From Acidobacteriota bacterium (GTDB lineage Bacteria; Acidobacteriota; Terriglobia; Bryobacterales; Bryobacteraceae): a DNA stretch of 33,052 nucleotides. The notes beneath the pieces were generated by a model. It was not told the DNA's origin, made no database searches, and was given only the letters and a program-made list of their open reading frames with translations. The stretch is taken from positions 1 through 33,052 of the forward strand of contig QHXW01000075.1 of NCBI GenBank assembly GCA_003223115.1, given 5' to 3'. The position numbers were made by a program, and so were the translations under genes. Shown here piece after piece: positions 1 through 9,313 of the stretch; position 1 is the stretch's first letter, and every line of letters starts with the position of its first letter.

Positions 1-596
1 AACAGTCCCGTATCCACGTCGAACTGATGATCCTGACAGGAATAGATGATGTCGAAGCCCGCCGTCCAAAATGTCACGGTGGCGGTCAGCCACAGGATGC
101 GAACGTCAAGTGAGCCGCGGATGGCAATCCATGCCGCGGCGGGCGCGATTCCCAAGGCGAAGCCGAGCACCAGATGCGAGAACGTCGTAAAGCGTTTGGT
201 ATATGAATAGAAAAATACGATACCGAGCGCCACCGGCGCCAGCTTGAAGCACAGGGGGTTCAGCTCTCGGGCGGCATAAAGGAAAACCAGGCTCGAGACG
301 GCCACGAAGCCCCAGCCGAAAGCGACTGAAAGCAGACCCGCGGGAATGTGGCGCATGCGCGTTCTCGGGTTGCGCCTGTCGATATCCGCATCAATCAGCC
401 GATTGAACGCCATGGCTGACGAACGGGCGCCCACCATGGCCACCACGATCCACAGAAGCTTCGCCCATATCGACCGTGGATCGACGCCGCCTTCTCGAAT
501 GGCGAGTAGCGCGCCTGTCAGCGCAAAAGGCAGAGCGAACACGGAGTGCTCGAACTTGATCATCTCGAGCGTCAGCCGGATTTTCTTCCAGAACAT
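1..596 (-). CDS. ubiA: UbiA-family aromatic prenyltransferase, 3' end cut by window edge
   Basis: Integral membrane prenyltransferase that would attach a polyprenyl chain to an aromatic acid such as 4-hydroxybenzoate, for quinone (probably menaquinone) synthesis. About 198 codons are visible, starting [20 protein letters not shown]. The first Asp-rich motif is at residues 65-73 (NRLIDADID) and the second lies near residues 180-195 ([12 protein letters not shown]); these bind Mg-diphosphate in the family. Hydrophobic segments separate them, and the last part of the protein lies outside the window. The start is the ATG at 596, and the next gene starts 83 bp away on the other strand. Family assignment is secure. 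Whether it is UbiA proper or the MqnP type of the futalosine pathway cannot be told here. Confidence 0.9.
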   Translation of the reverse strand, partial: MFWKKIRLTLEMIKFEHSVFALPFALTGALLAIREGGVDPRSIWAKLLWIVVAMVGARSSAMAFNRLIDADIDRRNPRTRMRHIPAGLLSVAFGWGFVAVSSLVFLYAARELNPLCFKLAPVALGIVFFYSYTKRFTTFSHLVLGFALGIAPAAAWIAIRGSLDVRILWLTATVTFWTAGFDIIYSCQDHQFDVDTGL

Positions 597-678
597 GATG
601 TGAAATCGGGCTCAGGGCCTGTTGCCGCTTCCACGCGCCGCGTGCGGTAATGGAACAAAGAAGTTACCATCTTATCGC

Positions 679-1137
679 ATGCGTTTTGTATTCCTTGGCT
701 TCATTTCACTTGTGCTATTCGGCTGCGGCTCCAAATCATCGGAAGACGACGACCCCATCCGGGCGATGTACACCAGAACGGTTACGCTGGCCGATGGAAA
801 CCAGATTCAGGCCGAGGTCCTGTTAAAACCTCAAGAGATGGCGCGCGGCATGATGTTTCGCGACACGCTTCCGCGTGGGCATGGGCTCCTATTCATCCAC
901 GATAAACCCGCCCCATACCGCTACTTCATGGCCAATGTGAAGGTGCCGCTCGACATCATTTTCATGGATGCCGCCCGCCGCATCGTCGAGATTTCGGCCG
1001 ACACGCCGCCCTGCACCACCAAACCCGCCGATTGCCCCACCTACGGCGGACACCACTACGAACAGTTTGTTCTCGAAGTCGGCGGCGGTGAAGCGCATCG
1101 CTTAGGCTTGCAGACCGGCCAGACACTGACCTTCTGA
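679..1137 (+). CDS. DUF192-family lipoprotein
   Basis: A 152-aa exported protein. The start at ATG 679 gives a classic lipoprotein signal ([16 protein letters not shown]) with Cys16 as the lipidation site, so an upstream in-frame TTG at 622 is unlikely to be the start. After a charged linker comes the DUF192 fold: [19 protein letters not shown], then [19 protein letters not shown], then [17 protein letters not shown]. These are the hallmark strings of the family. The function of DUF192 is not established. It stands 14 bp before larB and the two may be co-transcribed, though no functional link is known. Confidence 0.9.
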   Translation: MRFVFLGFISLVLFGCGSKSSEDDDPIRAMYTRTVTLADGNQIQAEVLLKPQEMARGMMFRDTLPRGHGLLFIHDKPAPYRYFMANVKVPLDIIFMDAARRIVEISADTPPCTTKPADCPTYGGHHYEQFVLEVGGGEAHRLGLQTGQTLTF

Positions 1138-1151
1138 TATTCTGTGGTCGT

Positions 1152-1898
<747 letters not shown>

Positions 1899-2442
1899 GT
1901 GAGGTGCGCCAGAGTCAGGACTACCGCAACGCCGGTTTCCGTGGACGAGTATCTTTCCACCAGCTACGATCCCGACGTGGAATACGTGGACGGCCAGCTT
2001 GTGGAGAGGAACGTGGGTGAAAAAGATCATGGCCGGCTGCAAACGCTGATTGCCACATACCATGCAAATGCAAACAGAGAAGCGCAATGGAAGATTTGTA
2101 CATACACCGATACTCGCACGCAAGTTTTGCCCACTCGTTTCCGCCTGCCTGATGTCTGCGTAGTACGCGCGCCTGAGACCGATGAGCAGATCATCCGCGC
2201 CGCTCCATTTCTTTGTAGAAATCCTCTCGAAAGATGATCGCGCCGAAGACATTCAGAAAAAGATCGAAGAATATCTGGCCTTCGGGGTCAAATATGTCTG
2301 GATTATCAACCATCGCAAGCGGCTCGCGTTCGTCCACACGTGCAGTGGAATAACCAAAGCCGCTGGCGGCATACTGAAGACTTCCGAGCCGGACATCGCA
2401 GTTCCCCTCGCCGAGATCTGTCCCAAGTGGCAACGTCCCTGA
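1899..2442 (+). pseudogene. Uma2-family (DUF820) endonuclease, frameshifted
   Basis: Two overlapping reading frames make one Uma2 protein of the PD-(D/E)XK superfamily. The first (GTG 1899 to about 2215) holds VSVDEYLSTSYDPDVEYVDG and the RLPDVCVVR strand. The second (about 2213-2442) holds VEILSKDDRAEDIQKKIEEY and FGVKYVWIINH. The normal family order at the join is PFLCVEILS, and here the DNA reads ctttgtagaa. This fits loss of one GT from a GTGT, or a +1 change. The start touches the larB stop. These genes are often multicopy in bacteria with large genomes. A sequencing error cannot be excluded, but the gene as written cannot give a full protein. Confidence 0.8.
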
Positions 2443-2466
2443 TACGGGCTGATGAGCTGATTCCGG

Positions 2467-3087
2467 ATGTTCGGCAAATGGATTCGCGCGTGCACTCGCG
2501 CTGCCATCGGCATATTCGCCACCATTGGCTTGACCCTGGTCCTAGTCACGTTCAGTCCGGTGACCTCAATCTATGCAAAGTGGCTGGCCGGACCCTGGAC
2601 GGATCCTGAGGGCCCCGTCCTGGTCGTGTTGGGCGGCGCGTCCATGGAGGAAGGGATCATCGGGGAGAACACCTATTGGCGCGCTGTTTACGCTTTACGC
2701 GCGTACCGGAAGTCACATTTCCCGTTGGTCATTCTCACTGGAGCGCAAGCTGTTCACGACATGCGTGACTTTCTGACGTTCCAGGGCGTGCCTGCAGAAG
2801 CCATCAAGCTTGAGCCACGCGCCACCACCACTCGCGAAAATGCGCTGTATGTCCGGCAAATGCTGACCATACGTGTTCGGCCCCAAGATCCTGATGACCA
2901 GCGACTATCACATGTTATGTTCCGGGCCAAGCGGGTATTTGCCCGCGCCGGAATCGAGGTCATCCCCAGTCCCATTCCGGATGCCCTCAAGCAGGGCGCA
3001 AGCTGGTATGGCCGCTGGCCGGCTTTCGTGGATGAGATTGTAGAATCGCTGAAAATCGGCTACTACGCGGCTCGGGGCTGGATCTGA
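2467..3087 (+). CDS. YdcF/SanA-like (DUF218) membrane protein with altered core motif
   Basis: A 206-aa protein with one N-terminal membrane helix (about residues 12-36) and a DUF218 domain outside. Visible family motifs are VLVVLGGASMEEG, LVILTGAQ and EPRATTTRENALYV. The expected motif TSDYHMFRA is missing in frame, and residues 139-149 read QDPDDQRLSHV instead. The DNA at 2885-2914 still encodes KILMTSDYHM in the +1 frame, and a tandem duplication of atgtt at 2912-2921 brings translation back to the family frame (MFRAKRVFARAGIEVIPSP). The ORF is therefore open but about 12-15 residues of the domain are scrambled. The protein is probably impaired. The start is ATG 2467. Confidence 0.85.
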   Translation: MFGKWIRACTRAAIGIFATIGLTLVLVTFSPVTSIYAKWLAGPWTDPEGPVLVVLGGASMEEGIIGENTYWRAVYALRAYRKSHFPLVILTGAQAVHDMRDFLTFQGVPAEAIKLEPRATTTRENALYVRQMLTIRVRPQDPDDQRLSHVMFRAKRVFARAGIEVIPSPIPDALKQGASWYGRWPAFVDEIVESLKIGYYAARGWI

Positions 3088-3110
3088 GTTTCATCATGGA
3101 AAAGTAACGC

Positions 3111-4139
3111 TTACGCCGAATTCCGCTTCAACTGCCCGCAGGCAGCGAAGATGTCCAAGCCCCGTGGCTTGCGTATGAAGCAGGGCATCGCGCGGCGGAT
3201 AATCGCCTGAAAAGCGCGCACACGCTCAGTTTCCGGCGTCTCGAACGGAATTCCGGGACCCGGATTCAGCGCAATCAGGTTCATCTTCGCATTCAGATTT
3301 GCGAGTAGCTTCACCACGCGCCGCGCATCCGCATCAGTATCGTTGACCCCTTTGAGCAGCACGTACTCAAACGTCAGCTTTTCCCAGACCCGCAGTGGAT
3401 AAGCCCCGCATGCCTCGATCAATTCTTTCAGATGATATTTCCGTGTGATCGGCATCAGTTCGCGCCGTGCCTCCTCGGTCGAAGCATTGAGCGAGATCGC
3501 CAGTTTCGGCCGTACCGGCTCGCGCCCCAGCTTCGCGATCTTCGGAACGATGCCCGCCGTCGAGAGAGTAATACGCTTTTCAGATAGCCCCACTCCCTTC
3601 GCGTCCACCAGAATCCGCGTGGCCTTCACCACGTTCGGCAGGTTCAGCAGCGGCTCCCCCATCCCCATCATGACGATGTTCAACCGGGCGCCCTGGTGCA
3701 GTAGTCCGTTATCGCGAGCCACGAACAGCACCTGTCCCACAATCTCACCCGCCGTCAGATTGCGCTCCAGGCCCATGAGCGCCGTCATGCAGAACTTGCA
3801 ATCGACTGGACAACCCACCTGGCTCGAGATGCACAGCGTGTCGCGGGTCTCTTCGGGCATCCAGACTGTTTCGACCGTCCGGCCATCTTCCAAACGCAAT
3901 AAATAGCGCCGGGCGCCGTCCGTCGATTCGTATCGCTGCTCGACCGCCGGCAGCCCGACTGTGTGTTCCGACGCCAACTCCTGCCGCAGGCGGCACGGTA
4001 GCGCCGTAATTTGAACTAAATCACGGACTTGCTGGTGATAGAGGGCGTCGTAGACCTGCCGGGCGCGAAACTCCGGCTGCTTCGGGCCCAACACCTGCCG
4101 GATCTCGCTAAGTTCCATCCCTAGAAGAGCTTGCGGCAT
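3111..4139 (-). CDS. rlmN: 23S rRNA/tRNA (adenine-C2) methyltransferase RlmN
   Basis: Radical-SAM enzyme that methylates C2 of A2503 in 23S rRNA, and A37 in some tRNAs. The 342-aa protein has the iron-sulfur motif CPVDCKFC (C110, C114, C117), the SAM-binding string [10 protein letters not shown], and the C-terminal [11 protein letters not shown], where C334 is the conserved mechanistic cysteine. An N-terminal helical domain ([13 protein letters not shown]) is present. Length is normal. An internal Met8 (MELSEIRQ) could be an alternative start. It is convergent with the YdcF-like gene and divergent from the M16 peptidase gene. No defect is visible. Confidence 0.97.
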   Translation of the reverse strand: MPQALLGMELSEIRQVLGPKQPEFRARQVYDALYHQQVRDLVQITALPCRLRQELASEHTVGLPAVEQRYESTDGARRYLLRLEDGRTVETVWMPEETRDTLCISSQVGCPVDCKFCMTALMGLERNLTAGEIVGQVLFVARDNGLLHQGARLNIVMMGMGEPLLNLPNVVKATRILVDAKGVGLSEKRITLSTAGIVPKIAKLGREPVRPKLAISLNASTEEARRELMPITRKYHLKELIEACGAYPLRVWEKLTFEYVLLKGVNDTDADARRVVKLLANLNAKMNLIALNPGPGIPFETPETERVRAFQAIIRRAMPCFIRKPRGLDIFAACGQLKRNSA

Positions 4140-4199
4140 CTCATATCAGTCTACCACGCGGGCTTGTAAGGACCTTACTCGGTGGCGGAAAGTACATCA

Positions 4200-4226
4200 A
4201 AAATGGTACAAAAAAAATGGTACAAA
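4200..4226. repeat. Two 13-bp direct repeats in the rlmN/M16 intergenic region
   Basis: The string aaaatggtacaaa occurs at 4200-4212 and again at 4214-4226, on a 14-bp period, 27 bp upstream of the M16 start codon. It sits in the divergent promoter region of rlmN and the peptidase gene. It could be a binding site for a regulator or an AT-rich promoter element; nothing in the sequence settles this. Confidence 0.6.
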
Positions 4227-4252
4227 GGATATAGGAAATCCCTCTTCCTGAC

Positions 4253-5539
4253 ATGCCCCAAGAGCCCACAGGAGTGCGCGAAATAGAGACCACCACGCTA
4301 CCCAATGGCGTTCGCGTGATCAGCGAAACCATGCCGCACGTGCGCTCGGTTTCGGTCGGACTCTGGGTGTCCACCGGGTCGCGCCGGGAAAGCCCCGAGC
4401 AGAACGGCCTTTCGCATTTTATCGAGCACATGGTGTTCAAGGGAACCACCAACCGCTCGGCAGAGGATATCGCGCGCTCGGTCGACTCGATTGGCGGTAA
4501 CCTCGACGCATTCACTTCCAAGGAACTGGTCTGCTTCAACACCAAAGTGCTGGACCAGCATCTGCCGCTGGCCTTCGATGTCTTGGCCGACCTGGTCCGC
4601 AATCCTCTGTTCCGCGAAGACGACATGGTCAAGGAAAAGGGCGTCATCCTGGAAGAGCTGAAAATGGACGAGGACAACCCGGATTACCTCGTCCATGAGA
4701 TCTTCTCGGCGAACTTTTGGAAAGACCATCCGCTCGGTAAGCCGATCCTGGGCACTCGAGAGACAGTGAAGCGCTTTGATCGGCAGATGATCGAGAACTA
4801 CTATTACAGCGCTTACGCGCCCTCTAATCTCGTCATCACGGCAGCCGGCAACTTGAAGCACAAGACTTTGGTGGATCTCTGCGCTGAACACTTCTCCGAT
4901 CTGAAGCCGCAGCAGGCCCTGCCACCCGAACGGGCTCCCGTCACCCACGCGCGCATCGCGTTGCGCAACAAGAAAGCGCTCGAGCAGGTGCATCTGTGCC
5001 TGGGAGTGCCCTCATACCCGGTGCCTCATCAGGACCGGTTCGCCTGCTATGTGCTGAATACGCTGCTCGGCGGCGGCATGAGTTCCCGGCTTTTCCAGAA
5101 TATCCGCGAGCGCCAGGGCCTGGCCTACGCGGTTTTTTCCGAGCTGAGTCCATACCGGGACACCGGCTGTCTCTCCATTTATGCCGGCACCTCCATCGAG
5201 TCCGCGCGCAAGGTGATCGAGTCTATCCTGAACGAATTTCAGCAACTTAAGCAGGAGCGCATCAGCGAAGAAGAGTTGCGGCGAGCCAAGGACCACCTGA
5301 AGGGCTCTCTGATGTTGAGCCTGGAATCCACTTCCAGCCGCATGTCAAACCTGGCCCGCCAGGAAATGTATTTCCAGCGCTTCTTCAGCCTGGATGAGCT
5401 GGTGGAAAGCATTGAGCGTGTGACTGCAGAGGATGTACAGCGCCTCGCGCAGACATTCTTCGACCAGAAACACATCGCACTCACCGTGCTCGGTAACCTG
5501 AACGGCTTCCGCCTCACCCGCGAAGACCTGGCTTGCTGA
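4253..5539 (+). CDS. M16-family zinc processing peptidase
   Basis: A 428-aa member of the pitrilysin/mitochondrial-processing-peptidase family. The inverted zinc motif HFIEH is at residues 55-59 (H55 and H59 bind zinc, E58 is catalytic), and the third ligand is expected at E135 in EELKMDEDNP, 76 residues further on. The C-terminal half keeps LLGGGMSSRLFQNIRERQGLAY (split here as the Gly-rich loop GGGMSSRLF and RERQGLAYAV), typical of M16B proteins. There is no signal peptide, so it is probably cytoplasmic. The start is ATG 4253, giving MPQEPTGVREIETTTLPNG as in relatives. It appears complete. Confidence 0.95.
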   Translation: MPQEPTGVREIETTTLPNGVRVISETMPHVRSVSVGLWVSTGSRRESPEQNGLSHFIEHMVFKGTTNRSAEDIARSVDSIGGNLDAFTSKELVCFNTKVLDQHLPLAFDVLADLVRNPLFREDDMVKEKGVILEELKMDEDNPDYLVHEIFSANFWKDHPLGKPILGTRETVKRFDRQMIENYYYSAYAPSNLVITAAGNLKHKTLVDLCAEHFSDLKPQQALPPERAPVTHARIALRNKKALEQVHLCLGVPSYPVPHQDRFACYVLNTLLGGGMSSRLFQNIRERQGLAYAVFSELSPYRDTGCLSIYAGTSIESARKVIESILNEFQQLKQERISEEELRRAKDHLKGSLMLSLESTSSRMSNLARQEMYFQRFFSLDELVESIERVTAEDVQRLAQTFFDQKHIALTVLGNLNGFRLTREDLAC

Positions 5540-5585
5540 GACCAGCACCTGGTTTCCGGTTTCGTTAAACTGAAATTACAGCTAC

Positions 5586-6374
5586 ATGAAAAAGTTCGTG
5601 CGGGTCAGCGCCGCCCTCATCTGCTTTGTCGCCATCGCGTCCGCGGTGGATTGGAAAGCGCTGAAACCGGAAGGTTACGTCAGCGATTTCGGGCGCGTGA
5701 TTGATCCTCAGAGCAAATCTGCGCTGGAGCAGTACTGCACCAGGGTGGAGCAAGCCACCGGCACTCAGATGGCTCTGGTGACCTTACCCACGCTCGAGGG
5801 CGAGCCCATCGAGGATGTGGCAAACACGATTTTTCGCGTCTGGGGCGTCGGGCATAAAAGCAAAGACGACGGGATAATGCTGCTGCTGGTCGTCAACGAT
5901 CGGCGCAGCCGCATGGAAGTTGGCTATGGCCTGGAGCCCCTGATCCCCGATGGTTTTGCCGGCAGCATTCTGCGCGAAATGCGGCCCGCTCTCCGGCAGG
6001 GCCAATACGGTGAGGCCATCATGGCTGCCGCGCAAACCATCGGATCGACCGTCGCCAAGGCCAAGAATGTCTCGCTCGATGCGCAACTGCCGCGCCGCGT
6101 GCATCGCTCCACGGGTAATTCCATTCCGTGGCCCATCATCCTGGGTGGATTGTTCATCCTGCTCTGGCTCATGCGGGCCGGCGGCCGGAGAGGCGGCGGT
6201 GGGGGGGGCGGTTTCCTTACCGGCATGATTCTGGGCAATCTGCTTGGTGGTGGTGGCGGTTTTGGCGGCCGCTCGAGTGGTGGAGGATTCGGCGGCGGAG
6301 ATTCGGGCGGCGGCGGCTTTGGAGGATTCGGCGGGGGAGATTCGGGCGGCGGCGGCGCCTCGAGCGACTGGTGA
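5586..6374 (+). CDS. TPM-domain (YgcG-like) exported membrane protein with Gly-rich tail
   Basis: A 262-aa protein. It has an N-terminal signal peptide (MKKFVRVSAALICFVAIASA), a TPM domain at about residues 35-150 with YVSDFGRVID, DDGIMLLLVVNDRRSRMEVGYGLE and IPDGFAGSI, then a membrane helix at about 180-197 (IPWPIILGGLFILLWLM), then a low-complexity tail of Gly, Ser, Phe and Asp ending ASSDW. The tail is coded by a repetitive GGC-rich stretch. TPM proteins often sit beside lemA genes, as here with one gene between. Their molecular role is uncertain; roles in envelope stress and photosystem repair are known for distant relatives. Confidence 0.92.
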   Translation: MKKFVRVSAALICFVAIASAVDWKALKPEGYVSDFGRVIDPQSKSALEQYCTRVEQATGTQMALVTLPTLEGEPIEDVANTIFRVWGVGHKSKDDGIMLLLVVNDRRSRMEVGYGLEPLIPDGFAGSILREMRPALRQGQYGEAIMAAAQTIGSTVAKAKNVSLDAQLPRRVHRSTGNSIPWPIILGGLFILLWLMRAGGRRGGGGGGGFLTGMILGNLLGGGGGFGGRSSGGGFGGGDSGGGGFGGFGGGDSGGGGASSDW

Positions 6375-6443
6375 TGTGTCTGGGGTTACGCCACGCCCCG
6401 CGCGCGCCTCCGTTCAGATTCGCTGATAAGATCAGGTGACTGC

Positions 6444-7154
6444 ATGGAAAGAGCACTGAATCAATTGCTCGCAAAGGTGACAAAGACCTTCGGCGACCGC
6501 CTGGTCTCGGTGGTGCTCTATGGTTCGGCGGCCGTCGGCGATCACCATGAAGGCTTTTCAGACTTGAACGTGATCTGCGTCCTGCAGCAGATTTCGACGC
6601 GGGAGCTCGAAGAATCCGAATCCGTCTTCCGCTGGTGGCGTGAGCAGAAAAATCCGGCGCCACTGCTGCTTAGCGAGCATGAGTTCCAGACGTCTAGCGA
6701 CTGCTTCGCCATCGAGTTTCATGACATCAAGAGCAACCATCGCATTTTGCAGGGCAAAGACATTGTCTCTAATCTGGTGGTGGATGATTCGTTCTACCGC
6801 GCTCAGGTGGAACACGAGTTGCGCTCCAAAGTGCTGCGTTTGAGGCAAAAGGCTTCGGGAGCGCTTTCCGATCAAGACGTGTTGCGCAGGTTGCTGGTGG
6901 ATTCAATCTCGACGTTTTGTGTCCTGCTTCGGCACGCGTTGATTCTCCACGGAGTTGAGACGTCATCTAAGAAGCGGGATGTGGTCGAGCGGGCTCATGA
7001 AAAATTCGGCATCGATCCGGCGCCGTTCCGCAGCATCCTGGATGTTCGCGAGGAGCGCATCAAACCGAAGGAATTGGAACCCCGGCCCGTTCTGGATTCG
7101 TATCTCAAACAGATCTCAATTGTGATAGATGCTGTGGACCGCCTGGAAAAATAG
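6444..7154 (+). CDS. Nucleotidyltransferase-fold protein, function unknown
   Basis: A 236-aa protein. The N-terminus has a nucleotidyltransferase signature: VVLYGSAAVGD (residues 23-33) followed by FSDLNVICVL. In active enzymes of the fold the second element is usually SD-x-D, but here the second acidic position is Asn (SDLN), so catalysis is doubtful. The rest is helical and Arg/Leu-rich, like the HEPN-type helical partner domains in this superfamily, but I cannot assign it firmly. It lies between the TPM and lemA genes on the same strand, 42 bp from lemA. The start ATG 6444 has no strong ribosome-binding site. Confidence 0.75.
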   Translation: MERALNQLLAKVTKTFGDRLVSVVLYGSAAVGDHHEGFSDLNVICVLQQISTRELEESESVFRWWREQKNPAPLLLSEHEFQTSSDCFAIEFHDIKSNHRILQGKDIVSNLVVDDSFYRAQVEHELRSKVLRLRQKASGALSDQDVLRRLLVDSISTFCVLLRHALILHGVETSSKKRDVVERAHEKFGIDPAPFRSILDVREERIKPKELEPRPVLDSYLKQISIVIDAVDRLEK

Positions 7155-7196
7155 AACGGGCCGTGGTCCCGCCCAACCGGAGGAGTCAAGAGGATT

Positions 7197-7763
7197 ATGA
7201 AAGTTCTAATCATTGTTCTGATTGTGCTGGTGGTCGCCGGCCTCGTGTTTGGCGGCAAATATGTCGGCATTCGCAACGATCTCGTTACGCGTAAAGAAGC
7301 CGTAAGCGCCTCCTGGTCCCAGGTGGACGTGGCCTTGCAGCGCCGCGCGGACCTGATTCCCAACCTGGTCGAGACCGTCAAGGGTTATGCCAAGCACGAA
7401 CAAGGCGTAATGGATGCCGTCGCCAATGCGCGAGCCGCACTGCTGGGCGCCAAAACGCCTCAGGAGAAAATTGCAGCCAACGCGCAACTGGATGGCGCTA
7501 TCGGCCGGCTGCTGGTGGTGGTCGAGAATTACCCCAATTTGAAGGCCAACGAGAACTTCCTGCGCCTTCAGGACGAGCTTGCCGGCACGGAGAACCGCAT
7601 TGCCATAGAGCGGCGCAAGTACAATGAGAAAGTTCAGGAGTACAATACGCAGATCCAGCTATTCCCGAACAACATTGTGGCGTCTCTTTCCGGCTTCACG
7701 CGCGACGATGCATATTTCAAGACCGAGCCTGGCGCTCGCACCGCGCCGAAAGTGGTCTTCTAA
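7197..7763 (+). CDS. lemA: LemA-family membrane protein
   Basis: A 188-aa protein with a short N-terminal segment and one membrane helix (KVLIIVLIVLVVAGLVFG), then the LemA helical bundle: WSQVDVALQRRADLIPNLVE, TVKGYAKHE, AAIGRLL-type core (here GAIGRLLVVVENYPNLKAN), and LQDELAGTENRIAIERRKYN. The length is typical. A clear ribosome-binding site (ggagg at about 7180) precedes ATG 7197. LemA and TPM proteins are frequent neighbours and both are membrane-anchored, which suggests a shared envelope role, though the biochemical function of LemA is not known. Confidence 0.95.
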   Translation: MKVLIIVLIVLVVAGLVFGGKYVGIRNDLVTRKEAVSASWSQVDVALQRRADLIPNLVETVKGYAKHEQGVMDAVANARAALLGAKTPQEKIAANAQLDGAIGRLLVVVENYPNLKANENFLRLQDELAGTENRIAIERRKYNEKVQEYNTQIQLFPNNIVASLSGFTRDDAYFKTEPGARTAPKVVF

Positions 7764-7784
7764 AGTGAAACATAGCAATCAGTC

Positions 7785-9251
7785 ATGAGTACCCCCATAG
7801 CCAAGAGCACTCCTACCTTCGCGAATTACATCAATGGAGAGTGGGTCGAGAGCAGCCAGACATTTGAAAAGCGCAACCCGGCCGATACCGATGAGCTGGT
7901 GGCGTCGTTTTCGACGGGCAGCGCCCAGGAAGTCGCGAGCGCCGCAAACGCCGCGGCCGCCGCATTTCCGGCCTGGTCCTCGCTCAACGCTCCGGCGCGA
8001 GGCAATATTTTGTTCAAAGCCGCTGACCTGCTCGAGCGGCGCTTCGAATCAATCGCGGCGGAAATGACGCGCGAAGAGGGCAAGACTCTGCCCGAGTCCA
8101 AAGGCGAAGTCCGCCGCTCCATCAATATCTTCCGCTACTTCGCCGGTGAGGGCTCGCGTCTGCCCGGCATGCTGGTGCCCTCGGAACGGGATCGCGTGCA
8201 CATGTTTGCCATCCGGAAACCCATCGGCGTCATTGGTCTGATCACGCCCTGGAATTTTCCGAGCGCCATCCCCGCCTGGAAGCTCGCGCCGGCGCTGATC
8301 TGCGGCAATACAGTGGTCCTCAAGCCCGCGTCCGCGGCGCCTTTGAGTTCCTGGCGTATCGTTGAAGCCCTGCACGAAGCCGGAATCCCGCGAGGTGTCG
8401 TCAATTTTGTCGCCGGTCCGGGCGGAGAACTGGGAAACGCCCTGGTCCAGGCCAAGCCCCTCAAAGCCCTTTCTTTCACGGGTTCGTGCCAGATCGGCAA
8501 CCACCTGCATGACCAGGCTTCGAAGCGCCGCCTGCGCATCCAGCTCGAAATGGGCGGGAAAAATCCAACCATCGTTCTGGCCGATGCCGATTTTAAATCC
8601 GCCGTCGAACACGTGGTCAATGGAGCGTTCTTTTCAACTGGCCAGAAGTGCACCGCCACGAGCCGCGCCATTGTTGAAGACGGCATCTATGACAAATTTC
8701 TCGAGGCGCTCGTCGACCGGACACGCAAACTGAAAGTCGGCAACGGGATGGAGCCCGGTGTGGACATAGGGCCGCTGGTCGATCAGGCCCAGATGGATAC
8801 CGTTCTGCGTTACATCGAGATCGGCAGAAAAGAAGCAGGCGCTCCCAAAATTGGGGGCCGCCGATTGACAGAGGGCGGATTGGCTAAAGGATATTTCGTG
8901 GAACCCACCGTCTTCGCCGATGTCACGGAGTCCATGACCATCGCTCAGGAAGAAATTTTCGGTCCCGTGCTCGCCGTCATGCGCGCCAAGAACTTTGAGG
9001 ATGCCCTGCGCATCGCCAATAATATTCCGTTCGGCCTTTCGGCCTCCATCCAGACCACTAATTTGTCGCACGTATTTGATTACGTCTATCAAATGGAGGC
9101 GGGCCTTCTCACCGTAAATTTGCCGAGCGCCGGCGTCGAATACCAGTTGCCGTTCGGTGGAACCAAGGAGTCGAGTTTCGGCCCCAAAGAGCAGGGTCCT
9201 GCAGCGCTCGAATTTTATAGCGACTACAAGACAGTCTATCTGAAATATTGA
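7785..9251 (+). CDS. NAD(P)-dependent aldehyde dehydrogenase, probably 2-oxoglutarate semialdehyde type
   Basis: A 488-aa soluble ALDH. Visible catalytic parts are N157 in TPWNFP, K180 in VVLKPAS, E255 in LEMGGKNP and the nucleophile C289 in STGQKCTAT. Oxidation of 2,5-dioxopentanoate (2-oxoglutarate semialdehyde) to 2-oxoglutarate is suggested by the GQKCTATSRAIV signature and by the FAH-family dehydratase gene 62 bp downstream, the normal partner in oxidative pentose or sugar-acid degradation. Sequence alone does not prove the substrate; succinate-semialdehyde dehydrogenase activity is an alternative. The gene is intact and starts at ATG 7785. Confidence 0.93.
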   Translation: MSTPIAKSTPTFANYINGEWVESSQTFEKRNPADTDELVASFSTGSAQEVASAANAAAAAFPAWSSLNAPARGNILFKAADLLERRFESIAAEMTREEGKTLPESKGEVRRSINIFRYFAGEGSRLPGMLVPSERDRVHMFAIRKPIGVIGLITPWNFPSAIPAWKLAPALICGNTVVLKPASAAPLSSWRIVEALHEAGIPRGVVNFVAGPGGELGNALVQAKPLKALSFTGSCQIGNHLHDQASKRRLRIQLEMGGKNPTIVLADADFKSAVEHVVNGAFFSTGQKCTATSRAIVEDGIYDKFLEALVDRTRKLKVGNGMEPGVDIGPLVDQAQMDTVLRYIEIGRKEAGAPKIGGRRLTEGGLAKGYFVEPTVFADVTESMTIAQEEIFGPVLAVMRAKNFEDALRIANNIPFGLSASIQTTNLSHVFDYVYQMEAGLLTVNLPSAGVEYQLPFGGTKESSFGPKEQGPAALEFYSDYKTVYLKY

Positions 9252-9313
9252 CCCGTGCTTTGACAGCGTTGAACCAAGGTGAACGCGGCGCGTGCTGCGC
9301 CCCTTATTAAATC

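Noticed and set aside
6186-6360. GGC-rich repeat block as a possible mobile or CRISPR-like repeat
   Set aside because: It encodes the Gly-rich tail normal for TPM-domain proteins; there are no unique spacers.
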